Of a stretch of 64,000 nucleotides of DNA, positions 54,906 to 61,928 are shown one piece after another. A program made the position numbers and the translations under genes. Source of the stretch: Amarolinea aalborgensis (GTDB lineage Bacteria; Chloroflexota; Anaerolineae; SSC4; Amarolineaceae); contig NZ_UETR01000006.1 in the NCBI RefSeq assembly GCF_900491745.1, positions 186,001 through 250,000 of the forward strand, given 5' to 3'. How positions within the stretch are numbered: the stretch's first letter is position 1; every line of letters starts with the position of its first letter. Under the pieces are notes generated by a model. It worked only from the letters and a program-made list of their open reading frames with translations, made no database searches and was not told the origin of the DNA.

Positions 54906-56276
54906 TCAATGCGGCCATCCGCTGACCAGCGGCAAGAAAAGGCTGTTCACTGGCGTTGATTCCAAGAGCAGCGGACTGAGACCCACGGCCAGTTGTGTGC
55001 GGCCGGCCAGGCTGCGTCGCGCGCCAGTCAGCATGCGCGCCGATTGCACATTCCATGCTGGGGGCGGGGCAAACGTGACGGTCGTCGAGGTGCGCCAAAC
55101 GATGTGCGCGCGGTCGCCCGTCGCCTGGTCGAACGAGACAATCCAGACGCCGTTTTCGTCCACGCTCAGATCGGTCAGGCGTGCGCCCAGCAGCCAACCG
55201 GCCAATTCGCGGTAAGCCACGCCCGCGGTGGTCAAGGCGACATCATCGGCTGCGGTCAACTCGATATTGGTGGTCGTGTGATTATCCCACGCGTAGAAGT
55301 AGAAACGACTGACGCCGCCGGCCCAATTGAGCAGGTAGGTTCGCGCGAGATACGCTGCGCCCAAATCGTCGCTGAGGGTTTTCGGCCCGGGGATGACTGG
55401 CCGCAGGTAGCCTCCCTCGGTGTTCCACAGCGGCTTGGCCGCCTGCCCGTGGGCCTCCAGAACGGCCCATACCCTGGGGATGTACCAGTTTGCCAGCGCT
55501 TCCGGCGCCTCATCGAGGTAGAAATGATAGCCAATCACATCGGCGACTGCGCCGCCTCCCAGGGACAGGTAGTAATCGAGATAGCTGATCTCGTAGGGGC
55601 TGGGGCTGAGAACCTGGTTCTGTGGATCGCTCGTCTTCAGAATCGTGTAGGCCTGGCGGGAAAGGTCTACCAGTTTTTCGGCGCTGCCAGAAAAGAACGC
55701 CGGGTCGTTTGGTTCATTCCAGATTTCCCAGTAGCGAATTTTGCCCTGGTAGCGCGTGGCAACCGCGCGCACCCAATCCTGCCAGTACTGGTCGAGCGCT
55801 GGTTCGGCCGCCTGGCCCGGACCATACGCGCTCGGTTCAGTCGGCCGCGCGCTGGCCCAGCGCGGCGTGCGCCCCAGGGTCATGATGACATCTGCGCCAT
55901 GGGCGCGCGCGCGGCTGACGTGATAATCCAGGACAGCCCACTGGAAGACGCCTTTGGCTGGATTGACATCAGCCCATTGTGCGGCTGTGTCCCAAATGCG
56001 CACCGCGCCCAGGCTGCCGTTCAACGACGGCCAGATAGTGTGCGGGCGATGAATGTGCATGCCAAAGAATGCGCGCGACAGCGGTGCGGCCGGCCACGCG
56101 GCCGGCCGCACCAGGGGCATTCCATCGGCGGAAGGCAAGCAAGGCGCGGCCGCTGGCGACTTCTCATCAGGGCAGGCCGCGGCCGGCCATGCCTGCACCG
56201 ATTCACTCGAGACGCTGCTAAGCAACAGGGCCATGACCCATAGACCGATGATCGCGGCGCGTTTCGACAGATGCAT
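54906..56276 (-). CDS. Secreted glycoside hydrolase, clan GH-A type (GH39/GH5-like), with FLPLV C-terminus
   Basis: A protein of 456 aa from the ATG at 56276. A signal peptide (AAIIGLWVMALLLSSVSS) precedes a TIM barrel. GKIRYWEIWNEPNDPAFFSG near 190 has the clan GH-A acid/base NEP motif and KPLWNTEGGYLRPV near 287 the likely nucleophile Glu. DVIGYHFYLDEAPEALANWY is a further barrel strand. The C-terminal part (about 370-440) looks like a beta-sandwich accessory region, and the end is STPVNSLFLPLVSGWPH. It probably cleaves an extracellular polysaccharide. The FLPL tail resembles that of the M28 peptidase. Confidence 0.85.
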   Translation of the reverse strand: MHLSKRAAIIGLWVMALLLSSVSSESVQAWPAAACPDEKSPAAAPCLPSADGMPLVRPAAWPAAPLSRAFFGMHIHRPHTIWPSLNGSLGAVRIWDTAAQWADVNPAKGVFQWAVLDYHVSRARAHGADVIMTLGRTPRWASARPTEPSAYGPGQAAEPALDQYWQDWVRAVATRYQGKIRYWEIWNEPNDPAFFSGSAEKLVDLSRQAYTILKTSDPQNQVLSPSPYEISYLDYYLSLGGGAVADVIGYHFYLDEAPEALANWYIPRVWAVLEAHGQAAKPLWNTEGGYLRPVIPGPKTLSDDLGAAYLARTYLLNWAGGVSRFYFYAWDNHTTTNIELTAADDVALTTAGVAYRELAGWLLGARLTDLSVDENGVWIVSFDQATGDRAHIVWRTSTTVTFAPPPAWNVQSARMLTGARRSLAGRTQLAVGLSPLLLESTPVNSLFLPLVSGWPH

Positions 56277-56578
56277 GCTGATCCTTGCCTCCCTCCCTCT
56301 CCCCAACAGCCAACGCTTGCGGTGCGCCATTTTAGCACTTCAACCCCAAAAACCAGCAAATGCCGGCGGTCGCGCGCCACACAAACGACTTCTGTCAGTC
56401 ACAGCGCCGCCAGGTCACATGGTGCGGCCAGGAGACCGAACCTGCACTTTGTCATTTGCCATCACATCGAGTAAAATCGCTGTGTTCGGAACATTTTAGG
56501 ATGCAGCGCAAAATCACTTTGAGCGAAAGGGCCGCAGCCGCCATGACCTGTGATTGCCCACGAGAGGCGAGATAACCG
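56277..56578. promoter_or_regulatory. Divergent intergenic region (glycoside hydrolase / PPAT-like gene)
   Basis: The 302 bp contain no convincing gene. On the plus strand, AAATCGCTGTGTTCGGAACATTTTAGG has weak promoter-like features with GGAACA around 56490. The ribosome-binding site of the next gene is GAGGCGAG, about 10 bases before its ATG. Confidence 0.35.
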
Positions 56579-57028
56579 ATGCGCGTGGTTCTCGGCGGGA
56601 CTTTTTCCCCACTTCATGACGGCCATCGGGCGCTGCTGCGTTACGCCGCCAGTCAGGCCAGCGAGCTGATTGTGGGCGTGACCGTCAACAGTATGGTGCA
56701 GAACAAAGAGCACCCGATTGCGCCCTTCGATGCACGCGTCGCGGGCGTCCTGGATTATGTGCGCACCTTGTCCCCAGATTTGCCGGTGATCATTGCTCCC
56801 CTGCATGACACCTATGGTCACACCGTGAGTGAAGATTACGACCTGCTCGTCGTATCGCCAGAGACCCTGGCTGGCGCGCTGCGTATCAACGAGAAGCGCC
56901 GCGAGGCAGGAAAAGCGCCCTTGCGTATTGCAGAAATCGCCTGGGTTCTGGCCGATGATGGCAATCCTATCAGCAGTACGCGCATCTGGGCCGGAGAAAT
57001 TGACGAACATGGGCATTTGTCCAGATAA
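56579..57028 (+). CDS. Archaeal/eukaryotic-type phosphopantetheine adenylyltransferase-like protein
   Basis: A protein of 149 aa. The nucleotidyltransferase motif is VVLGGTFSPLHDGHRALLRY, with the HxGH turn at about residues 14-17, and GNPISSTRIWAGEI near 130 is the second ATP-binding motif. The length, LIVGVTVNSMVQNKEHPIAP and SPETLAGALRINEKRREAGK match the COG1019 group (archaeal PPAT) rather than bacterial CoaD. The reaction would be pantetheine 4'-phosphate to dephospho-CoA. It precedes a YhhQ-like transporter gene. It may replace or duplicate CoaD in this organism. Confidence 0.82.
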   Translation: MRVVLGGTFSPLHDGHRALLRYAASQASELIVGVTVNSMVQNKEHPIAPFDARVAGVLDYVRTLSPDLPVIIAPLHDTYGHTVSEDYDLLVVSPETLAGALRINEKRREAGKAPLRIAEIAWVLADDGNPISSTRIWAGEIDEHGHLSR

Positions 57029-57055
57029 GCTGGGCCTGGGGTTGACATTTCCTGC

Positions 57056-57805
57056 ATGACATCCGCAGCCTCATCTCGCGCTTACCGTTTTTTGGACCTG
57101 GTCATGGCGCTTTTTGTGACTGTTCTGCTGGTCAGCAACATCGCGTCTTCGGCCAAAATTGTGGATTGGGGCGTGTCGCTGCCGCGGTGGCTGGGCGGCT
57201 TGCCCCTCGCCTTCGACGCGGGGACGCTGCTCTTTCCGATTTCTTACATTTTTGGCGACGTGCTGACGGAAGTCTATGGCTATCGCCGCTCACGGCGCGT
57301 CATCTGGGTAGGCTTCGGCGCGGCGGCGTTGATGAGCGTAACCCTGTGGCTGGTGGGGCGAATGCCTGGTGAAGCCACCTGGCAGCAGAGTGTGGGCCAG
57401 ACCGCCTATGACGCGGTGCTCGGCGGCGTGAGCCGCGGCGGCCTCATCATTGCCAGTTTGGCGGCCTATTTTGCCGGCGAGTTTTCCAATTCCTACACGC
57501 TGGCGCGGCTCAAGGTGGCGACGCGCGGGCGCTGGCTGTGGCTGCGCACGATTGGCTCAACGCTGGTGGGTGAAGGAATTGACTCCGTCCTTTTTGTGAT
57601 CGTTGCCTGCCTGACCGGGGTTTTTCCGTGGGAAATTGCCCTCACCTTGATCGTCGCCAACTACATTTTCAAAGTTGGCATCGAAGTGGCCTTTACCCCG
57701 CTCACCTACCAGATCGTAGGCTTGCTCAAACGCCTGGAAAACGAGGATTATTACGACATCCATACCGATTTCAATCCATTTCACCTTGAAACGCAGTCTC
57801 GATGA
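57056..57805 (+). CDS. yhhQ: Queuosine precursor transporter, YhhQ/VUT family
   Basis: A protein of 249 aa with six membrane helices. The family signature is AGTLLFPISYIFGDVLTEVY continuing GYRRSRRVIWVGF, then EFSNSYTLARLKVATRGRWL and STLVGEGIDSVLFVIVACL. These proteins import queuine-pathway precursors such as preQ0/preQ1. It follows the PPAT-like gene by 27 bases and precedes era by 13 bases. Confidence 0.9.
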   Translation: MTSAASSRAYRFLDLVMALFVTVLLVSNIASSAKIVDWGVSLPRWLGGLPLAFDAGTLLFPISYIFGDVLTEVYGYRRSRRVIWVGFGAAALMSVTLWLVGRMPGEATWQQSVGQTAYDAVLGGVSRGGLIIASLAAYFAGEFSNSYTLARLKVATRGRWLWLRTIGSTLVGEGIDSVLFVIVACLTGVFPWEIALTLIVANYIFKVGIEVAFTPLTYQIVGLLKRLENEDYYDIHTDFNPFHLETQSR

Positions 57806-57818
57806 GGGGAAGTGATCT

Positions 57819-58799
57819 GTGACCCAAGAGAGTCCTGCCGTCGAAGCGCCCGCGGCTGAGATCGCCCAGAGCGCGGCGCAACCGGCGTCGCTGACTGACC
57901 ATGACCATCATGCTGGATTTGTGGCCATTATTGGCCGCCCGAATGTGGGTAAGTCCACGCTGCTGAATGCCCTTTTGGGACAGAAGATCGCCATCACCGC
58001 GTCAAAGCCGCAAACGACGCGCAACCGTCTGCTTGGCATTCTGACCCTGCCGCAGGCTCAGATCGTCTTTGTGGATACCCCTGGCATCCATCGTCCACGT
58101 CATAAGCTGGGCGAGTACATGGTAGACCAGGCGGTCATGGCGCTGCCCGATGCGGATGTCATTCTGTGGCTCGTGGACATCTCAGAGCCGCCCTTTGCCG
58201 AAGATGAACAGATTGCGAGCCTGCTGATTCAAAAAGCCGAGGCGCGGCCTGTCGTCATCGGCTGCAACAAGATTGATCTGGTGGACAAGGCCACGCTGCA
58301 GAAACGTCAGGCCATGTTCACCGCGCTGATCAAGCCGGCGTTGATGCTGGAACTGGCCGCGGCGACAGGCCAGGGCGTTGACAACCTGGCCGCCAGCTTG
58401 CAGCCGCTGCTGCCGCTAAGCCCGGCCTACTATCCGGCCGATCAAGTGACCGATGTGCAGGAACGTTTCATTGCTGCGGAGTTGGTGCGCGAAGCGGTGA
58501 TTCATCACTTGCGCGAGGAAGTGCCCCATGCGGTGGCCGTGGTCGTGGAGGAGTTCAAGACGCGTGGGCCTGACATGACCTACATCTCAGCCACCGTCTA
58601 CGTGGAACGGGAGTCGCAAAAGGCGATCGTGCTCGGCCAGGGCGGCCGCATGTTGAAACAAATCGGTCAGCAGGCCCGCGTGGGCATCGAAGAGATGCTT
58701 GAGACCAAAGTCTACTTGGAGTTGTGGGTCAAAGTGGTGCCGCACTGGCGGCGCGATCTGGCCTACCTGCGGCGATTCGGCTACGCTGCGGATCGCTAA
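57819..58799 (+). CDS. era: GTPase Era
   Basis: A protein of 326 aa. The first 28 residues form an acidic extension before the G domain: GRPNVGKSTLLNALLGQKIA (G1), KPQTTRNRLLGIL (G2), DTPGIHRPRHKLGEYMV (G3) and NKIDLV (G4). The C-terminal KH domain has HAVAVVVEEFKTRGPDMTYI and GQGGRMLKQIGQQARVGIEE. Era binds the 3' end of 16S rRNA during 30S assembly. It probably forms a unit with the two preceding genes. Confidence 0.96.
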   Translation: MTQESPAVEAPAAEIAQSAAQPASLTDHDHHAGFVAIIGRPNVGKSTLLNALLGQKIAITASKPQTTRNRLLGILTLPQAQIVFVDTPGIHRPRHKLGEYMVDQAVMALPDADVILWLVDISEPPFAEDEQIASLLIQKAEARPVVIGCNKIDLVDKATLQKRQAMFTALIKPALMLELAAATGQGVDNLAASLQPLLPLSPAYYPADQVTDVQERFIAAELVREAVIHHLREEVPHAVAVVVEEFKTRGPDMTYISATVYVERESQKAIVLGQGGRMLKQIGQQARVGIEEMLETKVYLELWVKVVPHWRRDLAYLRRFGYAADR

Positions 58800-58888
58800 G
58801 CTGCGCGCGGTCGCGACCATCCGACTGCGGTCAGAAGACCTTGCCGAACGGCCCGCGTGGGCGAGGGCAGTAAGGGTAAGAGGTAAAC

Positions 58889-59779
58889 ATGAAGCGCATC
58901 ATCGGTCGCATTGCCTTGACGTTGCTCGTAGTGGCGGTGTTCTTCGCCATCTATCGTTTGATTACGATCAAGCCGCGACCCTACAAGGCTTATGTGCAGA
59001 CATCGCGACCCCTCGTGATGGCTCATCAAGGCGGCGCGGATCTCGCGCCCAGCAACACGATGGCTGCATTCCGCAACGCGGCGCAGATGGGCGTTGATGT
59101 GCTAGAGCTAGACGTGCACACGACAAAGGACGGCGTCGTGGTTGTCATCCATGACGCGACTGTGGATCGCACGACCAACGGTACGGGCCGCGTGCACGAT
59201 CTGGCGTTGAGCGATCTCCAGAAGCTGGATGCCGGGTATCAGTTCAGCACTGATAATGGCCAAACCTTTCCCTTCCGTGGTCAGGGCGTCACGATTCCTA
59301 CTTTGCAGGAAGTGCTGGCTGCGTTTCCGACTTTACGCATCAACATCGAAATCAAACAGGCTGATCCACCCATGGAACAGGCGGTGGCCGACCTGATCCA
59401 GCAGGCGGGCGCGCAAGAACGGGTGCTGGTGGTGGCGAGCAACAGCGATGTCATCGAGCGCTTCCGGGCCTTGATGCCTGAGGTGGCAACTGGCGCGTCC
59501 GAAAGTGAAGTGCGCAGTTTCTTCTACGCGCAAACCCTGCGCGTCTCCGCCCTCTATCGCCCAACAGCCGATGCGCTGCAAGTGCCTGAGAATTTTGGTA
59601 ATATCCAAGTTCTATCACCGCACTTTGTGCAGGCCGCCCATGCGCGTGACGTCGCGGTTCACGCGTGGACCATCAACGATGTTGAATCCATGCGCCGCTT
59701 GCTTGACATCGGCATAGATGGCATCATCACCGATCGCCCCGACCTGGCGCTGGAGGTGCTGGGACGTAAGGCGCCCTAG
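58889..59779 (+). CDS. Glycerophosphodiester phosphodiesterase family protein
   Basis: A protein of 296 aa. A single N-terminal helix (IALTLLVVAVFFAIYRLI) suggests export or anchoring. The GDPD motif is MAHQGGADLAPSNTMAAFRN with VLELDVHTTKDGVVVVIHDA, giving the histidine, Glu-x-Asp and second catalytic histidine. A C-terminal AVHAWTINDVESMRRLLDIG and GIITDRPDLALEVL complete the barrel. It hydrolyses glycerophosphodiesters to glycerol-3-phosphate and an alcohol, probably outside the membrane, recovering phosphate and glycerol. Confidence 0.92.
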   Translation: MKRIIGRIALTLLVVAVFFAIYRLITIKPRPYKAYVQTSRPLVMAHQGGADLAPSNTMAAFRNAAQMGVDVLELDVHTTKDGVVVVIHDATVDRTTNGTGRVHDLALSDLQKLDAGYQFSTDNGQTFPFRGQGVTIPTLQEVLAAFPTLRINIEIKQADPPMEQAVADLIQQAGAQERVLVVASNSDVIERFRALMPEVATGASESEVRSFFYAQTLRVSALYRPTADALQVPENFGNIQVLSPHFVQAAHARDVAVHAWTINDVESMRRLLDIGIDGIITDRPDLALEVLGRKAP

Positions 59780-59812
59780 CCAGTGGCGCTTTTTCTGCAT
59801 GTGTACACCAAA

Positions 59813-59998
59813 GGTAACTATTCAGGCATCCTGCGCCGACTGCAGCCGCCGAATGAATTCGGGCCGCAAGGGCGTGCCGCCGCCAGGTCGGCCGGAGCCG
59901 ACCGGCGCCGCGTCCACTCAGGTGGACGCCTGGCGGAACGCCCATCAGGCGCGATTTCAATCGCTCGCTTGCCACGGCGCGACGCCTGAATAGTTACC
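59813..59998. mobile_element. MITE-like element with perfect 15-bp terminal inverted repeats
   Basis: GGTAACTATTCAGGC at 59813-59827 is the exact reverse complement of 59984-59998. The 186-bp element lies between the GDPD and CBS genes and encodes no transposase. ACCAA occurs one base before the left end and directly after the right end, a possible imperfect target-site duplication. Inside are hairpins with CGGTCGGC-type and GTCCACTCAGGTGGAC arms. It looks like a non-autonomous transposable element. Confidence 0.8.
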
Positions 59999-60021
59999 AC
60001 CAAGTTACGAAGGAGGAACCT

Positions 60022-60666
60022 ATGTTAGTTGGCGAGCGCATGAGTAAGAACCCCATCGTGATCACCCGCGACACGGGCGTTGATGACGCCCTGCGCCTAA
60101 TGCGCGACAAAAATGTCCGTCGCCTGCCTGTGATGGACAAGAACGGTAAACTGGTGGGTATTGTGTCAGACAAAGATCTCTACCTGGCTTCTCCCTCACC
60201 AGCTACATCGCTTGACATCTTTGAACTGCGCTATCTTCTCTCGCGCCTGGTCGTTGAGAAGATCATGTCCACGCCGGTCATCACCGTCACGCCCAAAGCG
60301 CCGCTGGAAGAAGCAGCCCGCATCATGGCGGACAAGAAAATCGGCGGCCTGCCCGTGGTAGACGGCGACAACATGGTTGGCATCATCACCGAATCCGATC
60401 TGTTCAAGATTTTCGTGGATCTGCTCGGCGCGCGGCGGCGGGGCGTACGTTCCACCCTGATCGTGCCGGATGTCAAAGGTCAGCTGGCGGCTATGACCTC
60501 GGCCATTACCCTGAAGGGCGGCAACATCGTGGCCCTGAGCACGCTGGAGGGCATCAAGCCCGGCACCTTCGAGGTCATGCTCAAAGTCTCCGATCTCGAC
60601 CTGGCTACCGTGCAGGAAACCCTGGGGCGCTTAGTCGGCGAGATCATTGACATTCGCGAAGCATAA
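60022..60666 (+). CDS. CBS-domain pair protein with C-terminal ACT-like domain (AcuB-like)
   Basis: A protein of 214 aa. GGAGG precedes the ATG. Two CBS domains: MSKNPIVITRDTGVDDALRL with RRLPVMDKNGKLVGIVSDKD, then MSTPVITVTPKAPLEEAARI with GGLPVVDGDNMVGIITESDL. The C-terminal part (about 145-214) has an ACT-like strand-helix pattern. CBS pairs bind adenine nucleotides. The regulated partner is not evident. It follows the MITE-like element. Confidence 0.88.
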   Translation: MLVGERMSKNPIVITRDTGVDDALRLMRDKNVRRLPVMDKNGKLVGIVSDKDLYLASPSPATSLDIFELRYLLSRLVVEKIMSTPVITVTPKAPLEEAARIMADKKIGGLPVVDGDNMVGIITESDLFKIFVDLLGARRRGVRSTLIVPDVKGQLAAMTSAITLKGGNIVALSTLEGIKPGTFEVMLKVSDLDLATVQETLGRLVGEIIDIREA

Positions 60667-60678
60667 ACATCCGTTAGC

Positions 60679-60742
60679 AGACTTCCGAGGTCAGCTAGAC
60701 TGCGGTGGCAGCCTTCCGAAGCCTGCGAGACTTCGGAAGGCT
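60679..60742. repeat. CTTCCGAAGTCT-family palindromic repeat before thyX1
   Basis: AGACTTCCGAGGTC at the left end is followed by a perfect 12-base hairpin, AGCCTTCCGAAG with CTTCGGAAGGCT (60710-60721 and 60731-60742) around a nine-base loop. Same family as 23665-23706 and 33573-33603. The hairpin lies 17 bases before the start of the first ThyX-like gene, so it may influence its translation. Confidence 0.8.
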
Positions 60743-60759
60743 TGGAGGCCGAATTTATC

Positions 60760-61224
60760 ATGCGTGTGACGTTGCTGGCGGCAACCCAGATCAACCCCGA
60801 TTTGTTGACGCAAGACCTAGAGACAAGTGATGTGCGATACCTGGTCGCCCAGGGGCCGCAATCGTTCGGATCGGCCCTCATCGAGTACGCGGGCCGCGTC
60901 TGCTACCGTTCCACCGACAAGATGGGAACGGCGCCGAGTTTCATCAGCGCCCGCGTCCGTGAAGGGCATGAGGACATTATCGAACATCTGCAGATGGTCT
61001 TCGAGGCGTGGGACGCGCCGGAGACGGACATTTTGCAGGCCTTCCAGGCGGCGCATGGCCTGCGCTTCACGCGGCGTTCTGAGTCGGTTCTGCTCAGCAT
61101 GAACGCGCGCACGCTGCGCGATATCATCAAGAACGCCAATTCTGAGCTGGCGCGTCATCTCTTGGCCGCGGCCGCGCAGGAATGGCCGATGCTGTACGCG
61201 GACCTGGCAGGAGAGAAAGCATGA
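60760..61224 (+). CDS. ThyX-like protein 1 (N-terminal motifs plus NAR motif, lacks RHR)
   Basis: A protein of 154 aa from the ATG at 60760; GGAGG lies about ten bases upstream. It has the N-terminal features of flavin-dependent thymidylate synthase: YAGRVCYRS near 43-51 and FISARVREGHEDIIEHLQMV near 61-80 (family form: FI-GHE-EH-FTF). The central RHR-x-S region that carries the ThyX motif is absent. Near 113-121 there is SMNARTLRD, which resembles the NAR motif that binds FAD in ThyX. The stop overlaps the start of the next gene by four bases. It appears to be half of a two-gene ThyX, with the missing motifs provided by the neighbour. Confidence 0.75.
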   Translation: MRVTLLAATQINPDLLTQDLETSDVRYLVAQGPQSFGSALIEYAGRVCYRSTDKMGTAPSFISARVREGHEDIIEHLQMVFEAWDAPETDILQAFQAAHGLRFTRRSESVLLSMNARTLRDIIKNANSELARHLLAAAAQEWPMLYADLAGEKA

Positions 61225-61772
61225 ACGTGCTCTTGCTCGGCAGCCTCGTGCCTGCTGCCCTGTCCGCAGACGAGCTGCAGCATCACGGCGCGGCGACCTT
61301 CTTGCTCGATGGCATCTCGCGCGCGGCCAGTCACCAACTGGTGCGCCATCGGCTCGCCTCTTTCAGCCAGGAAAGTCAGCGCTATGTTGACCTGGGCAAA
61401 ATTGCGCAGTCTGGCGTCGAGCTGACCGTGATTCCGCCGGCCATCGCGCAGAACCCGGAGGCGCGCGCGCGCTTCGAGCAGGCCATGCGCGACCTGGAGC
61501 AAGCGTACGGGGAACTGCGCGCGTTGGGCATTCGCAAGGAAGACAGCCGCTTCTTGCTGCCCAATGCCGCGGTCACGCGCATCGTGGTCACGATGGATTT
61601 TGGCGCCTGGCGTCACTTCTGCTGGCTGCGCTGCGACAAGGCCGCGCAGTGGGAGATTCGGCAGGCCGCCGAGGAAATTCTACGCACCCTTCATCGCCTG
61701 GCGCCGGCTGTATTCCAAGATTTGATGGACTACTTTCTGCCAGGCGAGCAGCCGCCAGCATCGCGCAGCTGA
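61221..61772 (+). CDS. ThyX-like protein 2 (RHR motif and C-terminal region, NAR motif replaced)
   Basis: A protein of 183 aa from the ATG at 61221 (GGAGAG upstream, ATGA overlap with the first gene). It has GISRAASHQLVRHRLASFSQ with ESQRY near 31-55, the RHR-x7-S ThyX motif region. The C-terminal part has LLPNAAVTRIVVTMDFGAWR and HFCWLRCDKAAQWEIRQAAE. In ordinary ThyX proteins the position of DFG reads NAR, so the FAD-contacting residues look lost here. The N-terminus is short, lacking the FI-GHE-EH segment present in the first protein. The function inferred is dTMP synthesis from dUMP with FAD and methylene-tetrahydrofolate as a hetero-oligomer with the upstream product. Confidence 0.8.
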   Translation: MNVLLLGSLVPAALSADELQHHGAATFLLDGISRAASHQLVRHRLASFSQESQRYVDLGKIAQSGVELTVIPPAIAQNPEARARFEQAMRDLEQAYGELRALGIRKEDSRFLLPNAAVTRIVVTMDFGAWRHFCWLRCDKAAQWEIRQAAEEILRTLHRLAPAVFQDLMDYFLPGEQPPASRS

Positions 61773-61928
61773 AGGCTCAGTCAGCCATGCTCGCGCCAGC
61801 TTGGTACGCTGACGGCCAGCTGTTGGTCGCATGGATATTGTGTTTGCTGTTTGGCCGCCGGAGATGTGGCCGGGATAGCTAAGAATCGGCGCTCGCCGCG
61901 CGGACGCAGCCGATGGCGGAGGCCAACG

